Source: Micromonospora pallida (GTDB lineage Bacteria > Actinomycetota > Actinomycetes > Mycobacteriales > Micromonosporaceae). Taken from it: DNA of 64,000 bases. This document shows, one piece after another, positions 26,390 to 35,126 of this stretch (positions within the stretch are counted from its first letter, which is position 1; each line of letters starts with the position of its first letter). The position numbers were made by a program, and so were the translations under genes. A model generated the notes under the pieces. That model was not told the origin of the DNA, made no database searches, and saw nothing but the letters and a program-made list of their open reading frames with translations. The stretch lies in the NCBI RefSeq assembly GCF_900090325.1, contig NZ_FMHW01000002.1, positions 5,643,001-5,707,000 on the forward strand, given 5' to 3'.

Positions 26390-27898
26390 TCAGAGTCCGC
26401 CGGGGAGTCGGCCGGGGGCGAGTCGACGGTGCGGGTCGAGGTTTTCCTTGGCGGCCCGCAGCTGGGACCGGACCGGCAGCTCACCCCAGAGGTCGACGGC
26501 CTGCCGGACGGCGGGCGGCGCGGCCAGCACGACACACCGCCCCTGCCGGGCCAGGAGCACCTGCCGGACGGCGGTGAGGACCGAGGCCACCCGGTCCACC
26601 GGTGTGCCGCCGGGCAGTACGGCGTGGGCCACCCCGAGCCCGACCGAGCCGCGTACCGGCACGGGGGTGCCCACCGCGTCACGTAGCGCGTAGATGGCGG
26701 CGTACAGATCGGTGAGCGGGACGTCGACCCGGAGCGCGATGTCGTCCGGGCGGAACGGGTAGCGCCGCCACCACTCGGGCGGGGAGTCGGCGACGGTGGC
26801 CCCGTCGCCGAGGAGCCGGGCCAGCTGAACCGCCCGCTCGGCCACGTCGGCCGGGCCACCCTCGAGGAGCACCACCAGGTCACCGGCGGCGGGCGGGGAC
26901 GATCGGCTGAACCGGCCGAAGCGTCCCGAGCCGGCCGGGTGGGCGGCCCGGGCGGAACCGGCCGGGTGCGCGGCCCGAGCCGAGCCCGCCGGATGGCCCG
27001 ACCAGGCGGGACCCGAGGCGGGTGTCGACGGTCGGCGCGTGGCGGGCAGGTCCAGCTCGATCGCGGCGGGCCGGAGCCCGGCGGCCAGCACGGCACGGAT
27101 CAGCTCGTGCACCTCCAGTGGCGTCCAGACCGGACGGGTCACCCAGGCCCGGCTGGCCGGCAGGGGCTGGGTGCGCAGGGTGGCCGAGACGAGCACGCCG
27201 AGCCCTCCGTACGAGCCGCAGAGCAGCCGGGCCTGCTCCGGGCCGGACGCGTCCCCGCGGACGTCGACCAGTTCCCCCTCGGCGGTGAGGTAACGCAGGT
27301 CGACAAGCTGGTCGCCGGGGGTGCCGTAGCGCAGCCGCAGCGGGCCGGCCTCGTCGGCGGCGAGCACACCGCCGAGGGTCGCCTCCGGCGACGGGGCGTC
27401 CAACGCCAGCCGTCGGCCGGTACGCTCCAGCGCGGCCTGCACCGCGCGCAGCGGGGTACCCGCGCCGATCTCCACCACCGATCCGTCCTGCTCGGTCCGG
27501 TGGTGTCGGCCGGCGCTCACGGAGCCACGCGGGCCGCTGTTGGCGGACCCGGGCCGGACGGCGCCGGTCGGCCGGTGTGGCCCGAACCCGCCGGAGTGCC
27601 GGATGCCGGCCAGCCGGCCGGTGTCGAGCAGGATGTCGACCCGCTCCGGCGCGGCACCCCAGTCGATCTTGGTGCCGGCGCCCCGGGGCACCACGGTCAG
27701 ATCGTGCGCGGCGGCCAGCCGCAGCACGTCGGCGGCGGCCCGGGCGTCACCCGGCACCGCCACCCAGTCGGCCAGCCGGCCGGCGACCTCGTCGGCCGGG
27801 CCGGCGGGACGGGCGAAGGACGGACCGCAGATCTCGACAAGGCGACGGGTGACGTCGGTCGAACCGGACCGGTGGGTCGAACGCAGGGATCCCGACAT
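26390..27898 (-). CDS. FAD-binding oxidoreductase, GlcE/FAD_binding_4 family
   Basis: A 502-residue PCMH-type flavoprotein like glycolate oxidase subunit GlcE. VPGDARAAADVLRLAAAHDLTVVPRGAGTK is the FAD-binding start (PRGAGTK), ATLGGVLAADEAGPLRLRYGT the second FAD segment, and the C-terminal GSVGLGVAHAVLPGG the substrate-domain end. ATG 27898 gives MSGSLRSTHRSG. Two low-complexity inserts interrupt it: about 35 Gly/His/Arg-rich residues near 105 and tandem HPAGSARAA units near 330, encoded by 27-bp repeats at about 26931-27000. No GlcD or GlcF partner is adjacent. A quasi-palindrome lies 10 bp upstream of the start. Confidence 0.82.
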   Translation of the reverse strand: MSGSLRSTHRSGSTDVTRRLVEICGPSFARPAGPADEVAGRLADWVAVPGDARAAADVLRLAAAHDLTVVPRGAGTKIDWGAAPERVDILLDTGRLAGIRHSGGFGPHRPTGAVRPGSANSGPRGSVSAGRHHRTEQDGSVVEIGAGTPLRAVQAALERTGRRLALDAPSPEATLGGVLAADEAGPLRLRYGTPGDQLVDLRYLTAEGELVDVRGDASGPEQARLLCGSYGGLGVLVSATLRTQPLPASRAWVTRPVWTPLEVHELIRAVLAAGLRPAAIELDLPATRRPSTPASGPAWSGHPAGSARAAHPAGSARAAHPAGSGRFGRFSRSSPPAAGDLVVLLEGGPADVAERAVQLARLLGDGATVADSPPEWWRRYPFRPDDIALRVDVPLTDLYAAIYALRDAVGTPVPVRGSVGLGVAHAVLPGGTPVDRVASVLTAVRQVLLARQGRCVVLAAPPAVRQAVDLWGELPVRSQLRAAKENLDPHRRLAPGRLPGGL

Positions 27899-27907
27899 GG
27901 CGGTTAT

Positions 27908-27921
27908 CGTACATGTGTACG
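27908..27921. promoter_or_regulatory. Candidate operator between divergent genes
   Basis: CGTACA-TG-TGTACG, a 6-2-6 inverted repeat, lies 10 bp upstream of the GlcE-like start and about 60 bp before the putative -10 of the oligopeptidase gene. Confidence 0.4.
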
Positions 27922-27979
27922 AACAGTCGCGGGCGGAAACCGGGCATCGCACGTACCCCGATCTCGAGGTCCCGGCCGG

Positions 27980-27985
27980 TAACGT
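27980..27985 (+). promoter_or_regulatory. Likely -10 box for a leaderless oligopeptidase message
   Basis: TAACGT lies six bases before the GTG start at 27992, with no Shine-Dalgarno between, as expected for a leaderless transcript. Confidence 0.5.
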
Positions 27986-27991
27986 GGCGAC

Positions 27992-30088
27992 GTGACCACC
28001 GAGACCCCCGCGCCCGTCGCCAAGCGTGTCCCCACCGAGCGTGTCCACCACGGTGACACGGTCGTCGACGAGTACGCCTGGCTCGCCGACAAGGACGATC
28101 CGGAGACCATCGCCCACCTGACGGCCGAGAACAGCTACACCGAGGCGCGTACGGCCCACCTGGCCGACCTGCGCACCGCCCTGTTCGAGGAGACCCGGCA
28201 GCGCACCCAGGAGACGGACCTGTCGGTGCCCGCCCGCAAGGGTGGGTACTGGTACTACAGCCGCAGTGTCGAGGGCCAGCAGTACGGCATCCAGTGCCGG
28301 CGCGAGATTCGCGACGGCGAGACCGAACCGCCGGTCAGCGTCGGCGGCGCGCCGCTGGAGGGCGAGGAGGTGCTGCTCGACGGCAACCAGCTCGCCGAGG
28401 GGCACGACTTCTTCGCGCTCGGCGCGTACGACATCAGCCCGGACGGGCGCTGGCTGGCCTACTCGACGGACTTCGCCGGCGACGAGCGGTACACACTGCG
28501 CGTCAAGGACCTCAGCACCGGCGAGGTGCTCACCGACGAGGTACCGAACACCTTCTACGGCACCGCCTGGTCGACCGACGCCTCCGTCCTCTTCTACGTC
28601 ACGGTGGACGACTCCTGGCGGCCGAACCGGGTGTGGCGGCACATCGTCGGCACCCCGGCCAGCGAGGACGTGATCGTCCACGAGGAGGCCGACGAGCGGT
28701 TCTGGGTGGGCGTCGAGCTGACCCGCTCGGAGCGGTTCATCCTGATCGACATCCACAGCAAGCTCACCAGCGAGGTACGGGTCATCCCGGCCAGCAACCC
28801 CACCGGGGAACCGGCCGTCGTCGCCCCGCGCCGGCAGGGCGTCGAGTACTCCGTCGAGCACCACGGCCACCGCTTCCTGATCCTGCACAACGACGGCGCG
28901 GAGGACTTCGCGCTGGCGTACACCTCGGCGGACGCCCCGGGCGACTGGGTGCCGATGATCGAGCACTCCCCCGGCACCCGGCTCGAGTCGGTCGACGCCT
29001 TCGCCGACCACCTGGTCATCTCGCTGCGCAGCAACGGGCTGACCGGGCTGCGGGTGCTCACCGACGGCAGCACCGACTGGTACGACATCGACTTCCCGGA
29101 GCCGCTCTACAGCGTCGGCCTCGACGCGAACCCCGAGTACCGCACCGGGCAGATCCGGTTCCGCTACAGCTCGCTGGTCAGCCCCGAGTCGGTCTACGAC
29201 TTCGACCTGGTCACCCGGGAGATGGTGCTCCGCAAGCGGAAGCCGGTACTGCCCGGACCGGACGGGCGGGAGTACGACCCGGCCAGCTACGAGCAGCACC
29301 GCGACTGGGCCCTCGCCGACGACGGCACCCGCGTACCGATCTCCCTGGTCTGCCGGGCCGGTACGCCGCGCGACGGCTCCGCCCCCTGCCTGATCTACGG
29401 GTACGGCTCGTACGAGAACAGCGTCGACCCGTGGTTCTCCATCCCCCGGCTCTCCCTCCTCGACCGGGGCGTGGTGTTCGCGGTGGCGCACGTCCGGGGC
29501 GGCGGCGAACTGGGCCGGCGCTGGTACGAAGAGGGCAAGCTACTGGCCAAGAAGAACACCTTCACCGACTTCGTGGCCTGCGCCCGGCACCTGGTCAAGG
29601 CGGGCTGGACGGCCTCCGACCGGCTGGTCGCCCGGGGCGCGTCCGCCGGTGGTCTGCTGATGGGCGCGGTGGCGAACCAGGCCCCGGACGCGTTCGCCGG
29701 CATCGTCGCGCAGGTGCCCTTCGTGGACGCGCTCACCACCATCCTCGACCCGTCGCTGCCGCTGACCGTCACCGAGTGGGAGGAGTGGGGCAACCCGCTG
29801 GCCGACCCGGAGGTGTACGCGTACATGAAGTCGTACACCCCGTACGAGAACGTCACGGCCGCCGACTACCCGCCGATCCTCGCGGTGACCAGCCTCAACG
29901 ACACCCGGGTCTTCTACCACGAGCCGGCCAAGTGGGTCGCGCGACTGCGCGCGGTCGCCCCGCAGGGCGACTACCTGCTCAAAACCGAGATGGGCGCGGG
30001 CCACGGCGGCCCAAGCGGCCGGTACGACGCCTGGAAAGAGGAGGCGTTCGTCAACGCCTGGGTCCTGGACCGCCTCGGCCACCGCTGA
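27992..30088 (+). CDS. ptrB: Oligopeptidase B, S9A serine peptidase
   Basis: A 698-residue cytosolic peptidase of the prolyl oligopeptidase family. The N-terminal part is the seven-bladed beta-propeller; the C-terminal alpha/beta hydrolase has the nucleophile in GASAGGLLMG (residues about 550-559), the acid in TSLNDTRV and the histidine in GAGHGGPSGR. The KRVPTERVHHGDTVVDEYAWLADKDD (about residue 11 on) opening and VAHVRGGGELGRRWYEEGK are typical of oligopeptidase B, which cuts small peptides after Arg/Lys. It starts at GTG 27992 and ends before a strong terminator. Confidence 0.93.
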   Translation: MTTETPAPVAKRVPTERVHHGDTVVDEYAWLADKDDPETIAHLTAENSYTEARTAHLADLRTALFEETRQRTQETDLSVPARKGGYWYYSRSVEGQQYGIQCRREIRDGETEPPVSVGGAPLEGEEVLLDGNQLAEGHDFFALGAYDISPDGRWLAYSTDFAGDERYTLRVKDLSTGEVLTDEVPNTFYGTAWSTDASVLFYVTVDDSWRPNRVWRHIVGTPASEDVIVHEEADERFWVGVELTRSERFILIDIHSKLTSEVRVIPASNPTGEPAVVAPRRQGVEYSVEHHGHRFLILHNDGAEDFALAYTSADAPGDWVPMIEHSPGTRLESVDAFADHLVISLRSNGLTGLRVLTDGSTDWYDIDFPEPLYSVGLDANPEYRTGQIRFRYSSLVSPESVYDFDLVTREMVLRKRKPVLPGPDGREYDPASYEQHRDWALADDGTRVPISLVCRAGTPRDGSAPCLIYGYGSYENSVDPWFSIPRLSLLDRGVVFAVAHVRGGGELGRRWYEEGKLLAKKNTFTDFVACARHLVKAGWTASDRLVARGASAGGLLMGAVANQAPDAFAGIVAQVPFVDALTTILDPSLPLTVTEWEEWGNPLADPEVYAYMKSYTPYENVTAADYPPILAVTSLNDTRVFYHEPAKWVARLRAVAPQGDYLLKTEMGAGHGGPSGRYDAWKEEAFVNAWVLDRLGHR

Positions 30089-30101
30089 ACCCACAGGTAG
30101 G

Positions 30102-30141
30102 CGGGGCCTCTCCTGTTCGCCACGCGTCAGGAGAGGCCCCG
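30102..30141. terminator. Strong hairpin terminator after ptrB
   Basis: A perfect 14-bp stem, CGGGGCCTCTCCTG / CAGGAGAGGCCCCG, with a 12-nt loop, 14 bp after the ptrB stop. No T-run follows, common for high-GC actinobacteria. It can also serve the convergent glycosyltransferase gene. Confidence 0.85.
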
Positions 30142-30214
30142 GCGATCACGCTGGCAGCACTCCCGGGGGCGAGGACGTCAGGGGTGCCATCCTGCCCGCC
30201 CGCCCGGCGTGGCG

Positions 30215-32359
30215 TCAGCGGCCCGGCGGGGTCGCCCCGACCAGGGCCGCCGCGTCCCCGGTCCGGATCATCCGCTGCCACCGCAGCCGGTTGCCGAGCA
30301 GGACGGTGACCGTGGACTGCACCACCACCAGGTACATCAACTGCCGGTAGACGAGCTGCTGGAACGGCAGCGTCCAGAGTGGGCCGTACCGCTCCCCGTC
30401 GAGGTGCAGGGCGTACGCGGCGGTGAACGTCTGGAGCAGCAGTAGCCCGGCCCAGGCCAGGACGAGCGACGACCAGGGCAGGAAGATCAGGCCGTAGAGG
30501 GCGAAGACGTCGACCGCCGGCGCGGCGAGCGGCAGCACGATCTGGAAGACGGTCAGGTACGGCAGCCCACGCCGGCCCAGCTTCCCACCCGCGCCGACGG
30601 TGGTGGGGCCGCCGACCACCGGCTCGCGCAGGGCGTGCCGGTGCTTCCACATCGCCTGCATGGTGCCGTAGCACCAGCGGTACCGTTGCCGCCACAGTTG
30701 CCGCAGCGACGAGGGTGCCTCGGTCCAGGCGATGGCGCGCTCCTCGTACACCACCCGCCAGCCCGCCCGCAGCACCTGCATGGTCAGGTCGGTGTCCTCG
30801 GCCAGCGTGTCCGACGGGACACCACCGACGGTGAGCAGCACCTCGCGGCGGAACGCGCCGATCGCCCCCGGGATGGTCGGCATGCACTCCAGCACGTCGT
30901 ACATCCGGCGGTCGAGGTTGAAGCCGATCACGTACTCCAGGTGCTGCCAGCGGCCGAGCAGCCGCCGCCGGTTGGCGACCTTGGTGTTGCCGGAGACGGC
31001 TCCCACGGTCGGGTCGGCGAACGCCTGCACCAGCCGGTGCACGGTGTCCGGCTGGAAGACGGTGTCCCCGTCCACCAGCACCAGTAGGTTGGCCCGCGCG
31101 GCCCGGATGCCGGTGTTCAACGCGGCCGGCTTGCCCGCGTTGGCCTGCCGGATCACCCGTACTCCCCGCAGCCCCAGCCGCTCGACGATGTCGGCGGTAC
31201 CGTCGCTGGAGCCGTCGTCGACCACGATCACCTCCAGCGCCGGGTAGGCGCTGGCGACCAGGGACCGCACGGTCGCGGCGATGTTCGCGGCCTCGTTGTA
31301 CGCCGGCACGATCACCGAGACCGGGGCGTCGACCACCCGACGTGGTCCGCGTGGCCGGCGGACCCGGCGGACGTGGATCTGGGCACAGACCACCTGCACC
31401 GCCAGCCGCCCGACACCGAGCAGCAGGGCGACGACGAGCAGCAGGTTCATCCCGCCGGCGACCCAGCCCGCGCCGGTCTGGGTCCAGCGCAGCGCCGTAC
31501 CGCCGATCCGGGAGTCGACGGCCGCCGGAACGGTGGAGGCCGGTGCCCCGATGCCCGCCGAGACGGTGGTGAAGCGGTAACCCTGCCCGGTCAGGGCGGG
31601 GATCAGGGTGTCCAGCGCCGCGAGGGTCTGGCTCCGGTCGCCGCCGCCGTCGTGCATCAGCACCACCGCGCCCCGGCCGCGTTCCGGCGTGGCCGCGGTC
31701 ACGATCTCCGGTACGCCCGGACGCTGCCAGTCCTTCGTGTCCCGGTCGGTGAGTACGGCCACGTGCCCGGTGCCGGCGGCCTCGCGGAGCGCGGCGTACT
31801 CGGGTGCGGTCAACGCGGCGGGCTGCGACGAGAAGGGCGGCCGAAACAGCGTCACCTCCCGCCCGGTGACCCCGGCGATCGCCTTGCGGGTCAGCGACAG
31901 CTCCAGCTCACGCCGCCAGCCGGGCACGGCGGACAGGTCGGCGTGGGTGTAGGTGTGCGAGCCGATCTCGTGTCCCTCGGCGAGCATCCGCCGGACCAGG
32001 TCGGGATGTTCGTTGACCCGTGCTCCCACGACGAAGAAGGTGGCCCGTGCGTCGTGCCGTCGCAGCAGGTCGAGAATCTGGGGGGTCCACTGCGGGTCCG
32101 GGCCGTCGTCGAAGGTCAACGCGATCGTCCGGTCCGGCATGGCCCGGGAGACCGGTTCGGGCCGGTCCAGCCTCAGCACCGGACCGCTGGAGGTGACCTC
32201 CTCGGGGGCCGGCGCGGCGACCCCGGCCGCCCGCCCCGAACCACCGGAGACCCCGGTGACCAGACCGTGGAAGCTCAGTGCCGCGAGCAGCACCAGCAGG
32301 CCGAGCAGGAGCAGCACCCAGTGGGCCCGCGGGTCGGGGCGGGCGACGTGTCGGGCCAT
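30215..32359 (-). CDS. Bifunctional polysaccharide deacetylase/glycosyltransferase family 2
   Basis: A 714-residue membrane protein. After an N-terminal membrane segment (WVLLLLGLLVLLAALSF), a NodB deacetylase domain has ALTFDDGPDPQWTP and SHTYTHADL with the metal residues. A membrane segment then leads to a GT2 domain with VIVPAYNEAAN, VDDGSSDGT, LVDGDTVF, the catalytic acid in LAEDTDLT and the QRYRWCYG motif, then about three C-terminal membrane segments. Such fusions build and deacetylate an N-acetylhexosamine polymer at the membrane. It is the second gene of a two-gene unit. Confidence 0.92.
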   Translation of the reverse strand: MARHVARPDPRAHWVLLLLGLLVLLAALSFHGLVTGVSGGSGRAAGVAAPAPEEVTSSGPVLRLDRPEPVSRAMPDRTIALTFDDGPDPQWTPQILDLLRRHDARATFFVVGARVNEHPDLVRRMLAEGHEIGSHTYTHADLSAVPGWRRELELSLTRKAIAGVTGREVTLFRPPFSSQPAALTAPEYAALREAAGTGHVAVLTDRDTKDWQRPGVPEIVTAATPERGRGAVVLMHDGGGDRSQTLAALDTLIPALTGQGYRFTTVSAGIGAPASTVPAAVDSRIGGTALRWTQTGAGWVAGGMNLLLVVALLLGVGRLAVQVVCAQIHVRRVRRPRGPRRVVDAPVSVIVPAYNEAANIAATVRSLVASAYPALEVIVVDDGSSDGTADIVERLGLRGVRVIRQANAGKPAALNTGIRAARANLLVLVDGDTVFQPDTVHRLVQAFADPTVGAVSGNTKVANRRRLLGRWQHLEYVIGFNLDRRMYDVLECMPTIPGAIGAFRREVLLTVGGVPSDTLAEDTDLTMQVLRAGWRVVYEERAIAWTEAPSSLRQLWRQRYRWCYGTMQAMWKHRHALREPVVGGPTTVGAGGKLGRRGLPYLTVFQIVLPLAAPAVDVFALYGLIFLPWSSLVLAWAGLLLLQTFTAAYALHLDGERYGPLWTLPFQQLVYRQLMYLVVVQSTVTVLLGNRLRWQRMIRTGDAAALVGATPPGR

Positions 32360-32363
32360 GACG

Positions 32364-32789
32364 TCAACCCGGCCGACCGGGAGACCGGCTCGGCTTGCTG
32401 GTCCGCCGCTCGTCGCCCTGGCCCGGCCGGTCGGTGCCGGTCACCCGCGGGCCGCCCACCTTGGTGGCGGCCGGTGCGCTGGGGGTCGCGGTCCGCGTTG
32501 GCGTGGCCGGGGTGGCGGTGCTGGTCGGCGAGGGGCGAACCGACACGGTGGGCGACGACCTGAGACCGTCCACCCCTTCGACGCCGGCCTCGACCGGCCT
32601 CGCGGGCTTCCGGTCGTCCGACCAGCCGGGCAGCGACACCGACGAGCCGGTGAAGAGTCCGGCGGCGATCAGGCCGAGGCTGGCGAGCAGCCCGAGGCCC
32701 AGCGCTGTGCCGGCGAGGATGCTGAGGCGGCGACGCCGTCCGGTCCGGTCCACGAACACCGGCGGCGTGCCGCCCGGCTTGGTGTGCAT
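32364..32789 (-). CDS. Small single-pass membrane protein with Thr/Pro-rich tail
   Basis: A 141-residue protein: a basic cytoplasmic start (RTGRRRRLS), one membrane segment (GTALGLGLLASLGLIAAGLF, residues about 29-48) and an outside tail rich in Thr, Pro and Ser (SPTSTATPATPTRTATPSAP). It ends four bases before the start of the deacetylase/glycosyltransferase, so the two are probably one operon; it may be an accessory of that polysaccharide synthase. No known domain. Confidence 0.75.
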   Translation of the reverse strand: MHTKPGGTPPVFVDRTGRRRRLSILAGTALGLGLLASLGLIAAGLFTGSSVSLPGWSDDRKPARPVEAGVEGVDGLRSSPTVSVRPSPTSTATPATPTRTATPSAPAATKVGGPRVTGTDRPGQGDERRTSKPSRSPGRPG

Positions 32790-32939
32790 CTACTCACGTC
32801 TCCCGCTGCCACACGTACGGCGACCACCGGCCGCCGTACGGGCCCGTTCGCCGGGCCTACCGCGCGAACAGCGACGGTCTCCCCGACCGCGTTACACGCT
32901 TCAGGCACATTTCAGAAAGCGGACGCACACGCAGGGTGT

Positions 32940-32970
32940 GGGCCCGGACCGGGGTGAGTGGCCCGGGCCC
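32940..32970. terminator. GC-rich hairpin after the TIGR03086 gene
   Basis: GGGCCCGG at 32940-32947 pairs with CCGGGCCC at 32963-32970; an alternative ACCGGGG/CCCCGGT stem overlaps it. It lies just downstream of the minus-strand stop at 32981. Confidence 0.55.
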
Positions 32971-32980
32971 CGGTGGACGG

Positions 32981-33553
32981 TCAGACCGCCGGCGACCAGG
33001 CCGGGTCGCGGCCGGTGAGGCAGAGGAGGTGGGCGAGGTCGTCGCCGGTGTCGGCGGGCTCCACCGCCGCGCCGAACACGCCCCGCTCGCGGGCCGTGGG
33101 CGCGAGCCGGGCGGCCAGGGCGGTCAGCTCCGCCACCACCGCAGGATCGACCTGGTACGGCTGGCCGGTCGAGCGGGCCAGGTCCCAGCCGTGCACGGTC
33201 ACGTCGAGCAGCACCATGCCCCCGACGACCTCCTGCGGCATGCCCATCCCGGCGGACACCCCCTCCAGCGCAGACGGGTCCGACCAGGCCTGGACGACGC
33301 GTCCGGTCTCGTCGGCGAACCGGTCCCGCCACCCGTCGGTGACGAAGTCCGGCTGCGCCGACCAGTCCACGGAGCGCCGCGCGGCCAGCTCCTGGAAGTT
33401 GACCACCACCTGGAACAGGTGGTTGAGCAGGTCACGGACGGTGTACTCCTGGCACGGGGTGGGCAGGTCAAGCTGGTCGTCGGAGATTCCCCGGACCACC
33501 GTCACGGCTTGCGGGGCGGCGGCCGTCAGCAGGTCACTAGTTTTCGTCGACAT
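32981..33553 (-). CDS. TIGR03086 family metal-binding protein (DinB/MDMPI fold)
   Basis: A 190-residue protein of the maleylpyruvate isomerase/DinB-like fold. LPTPCQEYTVRDLLNHLFQVV provides the first conserved histidine and DVTVHGWDLARSTGQPY the second pair, which together bind a metal; LCLTGRDPAW is the usual family C-terminus. These proteins are often thiol-dependent (mycothiol) transferases, but the substrate here is unknown. ATG 33553. It is 28 bp downstream-oriented from the stressosome operon end and might be read through from it. Confidence 0.85.
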   Translation of the reverse strand: MSTKTSDLLTAAAPQAVTVVRGISDDQLDLPTPCQEYTVRDLLNHLFQVVVNFQELAARRSVDWSAQPDFVTDGWRDRFADETGRVVQAWSDPSALEGVSAGMGMPQEVVGGMVLLDVTVHGWDLARSTGQPYQVDPAVVAELTALAARLAPTARERGVFGAAVEPADTGDDLAHLLCLTGRDPAWSPAV

Positions 33554-33581
33554 ACCGGGAGCCTAGGAGGCGTCGGCCGGC

Positions 33582-35126
33582 TCAGTGCCGGCGGAGGGCG
33601 AGCACCGCGACGTCGTCGTGGATCTCGGAGGGGGCGAGCTCACGCAGCAGCCGGGCGCAGAAGGCGTCCAGGTCGGCCCCGATGTCGACGGCATGGGCGG
33701 CGAGGGCGTCCAGTCCCTCGTCGATGGTGGCGTCCCGACGCTCGATCAGCCCGTCGGTGTAGAGCACCAACGTCGCCCCGGGCGGCACCACGAACTCCAG
33801 GTCCGGCGGGCGGGCGGCCCGGACGCCGAGCAGCGGCGCGGAGTGCTGGAGGTAATCCACCCGTCCGTCCACGGCGAGCAGCGGGGGCAGGTGGCCGGCG
33901 CTGGCCATCCGGACCTGGCCGGTGACCGGGTCCAGCAGCAGTACGCAGATGGTGGCCAGCTCGTCCGGGAGCAGCCGCCGCATCAGCTCGTTGACCCGGT
34001 GCAGGATCTCCCCCGGCTGGTGCCCCTCGACCGCGTACGCGCGCACCGCGTGGCGCAGCTCCGCCATGACCGTGGCGGCGTGCAGCGAGTGCCCGGCGAC
34101 GTCGCCGATGGCCATCAGCAGATGCCCGTCGAGCATCACCAGCTCGTAGAAGTCGCCGCCCACCTCGGTCTGCGCGCTCGCCGGCTCGTACCGCACGGCG
34201 AGATCCAGTCCGTCGATCACCGGGATCCGGCGCGGCAGCAGGCTGCGTTGGAGGGTGACGGCGATCCGGTGCTCCTCGTCGTAGGAGCGTTGCGCCTCCA
34301 CGGCCGCCGCCACCGCCTGGCCGAGCTGCACCAGCACCGGCATGCCCGGGGTGTGCACGCCCGCCGGCACCACCACGTAGACCGGGGCACGGTCCTCCCG
34401 CAGCCGGGCCGCGGCCACCGCCAACCGGTCGTCGGCCGGCCAGTCGAGCAGGCCCCAGTCGGACGGTTCGTCGATCCGTACCGTCGTGCCGGTCGGCACC
34501 CCGGTGTCGTCCACCGTCCACGGGACGACGCTGCCCGACGCGCCAAGGCCGGGGCAGATGCCGGCCAGGCAGTCGCCGTCGACGGTCTCGGCGACCACCG
34601 CGGCGGGCGTCCGGAAGATCTCTGCCGCGCCGGTGGCCGCCTCCTCGAGCAGACAGGCGAAGTTCGGCGCGGCGTGCACCGCCACGGTGGTCTCGGCCAG
34701 CCGGGCGAGCCGCTCGGCGAAGAGTTCGGCCCGCTTCCGGGCCCGGAAGTAGCGCAGCACCGCGTGGGCGGTGGCGACCAGCTCGTCCGGTTCGATCGGC
34801 TCGGCCAGGTACGCGTCCGCGCCCCGGGTCAGGCCCTGCGCCCGGTCGACCACGTCCACGGCGTGCGCGGAGACGTGGATGACGGGCAGGGCCGGCTGAG
34901 TCGCCTTGATCTGTTCGCAGACCTCGAAGCCACTCATGTCGGGCAGGCGTACGTCGAGCACCACCAGTTCGATCCCGTCGGTGCCGACCCGCTCCAACGC
35001 CTCCCGGCCGGTCTCCGCCTCCAGCACCGCGAAGCCGGCCCGGGTCAACCAGCTCACCAGCAGGTAGCGCTTGGTGCGACTGTCGTCGACCACCAGCACT
35101 GTCGCCGGACCGTCCTCCACCGTCAC
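33582..35126 (-). CDS. Receiver-GAF-SpoIIE/PP2C phosphatase
   Basis: A 514-residue output protein. The receiver has VLVVDDSRTKRYLL and phospho-Asp in LVVLDVRLPDMSGFE, but the usual lysine of the KP motif is replaced by Glu in DAYLAEPIEP. A GAF-like middle follows, and the PP2C domain has VGGDFYELVMLDGHLLMAIGD, TLVLYTDGLIERR and HDDVAVLAL. GTG 35126 overlaps the stop of the kinase gene (GTGA). It should dephosphorylate an STAS antagonist, linking the two-component branch to partner switching. It is the last gene of the stressosome operon. Confidence 0.9.
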   Translation of the reverse strand: MTVEDGPATVLVVDDSRTKRYLLVSWLTRAGFAVLEAETGREALERVGTDGIELVVLDVRLPDMSGFEVCEQIKATQPALPVIHVSAHAVDVVDRAQGLTRGADAYLAEPIEPDELVATAHAVLRYFRARKRAELFAERLARLAETTVAVHAAPNFACLLEEAATGAAEIFRTPAAVVAETVDGDCLAGICPGLGASGSVVPWTVDDTGVPTGTTVRIDEPSDWGLLDWPADDRLAVAAARLREDRAPVYVVVPAGVHTPGMPVLVQLGQAVAAAVEAQRSYDEEHRIAVTLQRSLLPRRIPVIDGLDLAVRYEPASAQTEVGGDFYELVMLDGHLLMAIGDVAGHSLHAATVMAELRHAVRAYAVEGHQPGEILHRVNELMRRLLPDELATICVLLLDPVTGQVRMASAGHLPPLLAVDGRVDYLQHSAPLLGVRAARPPDLEFVVPPGATLVLYTDGLIERRDATIDEGLDALAAHAVDIGADLDAFCARLLRELAPSEIHDDVAVLALRRH

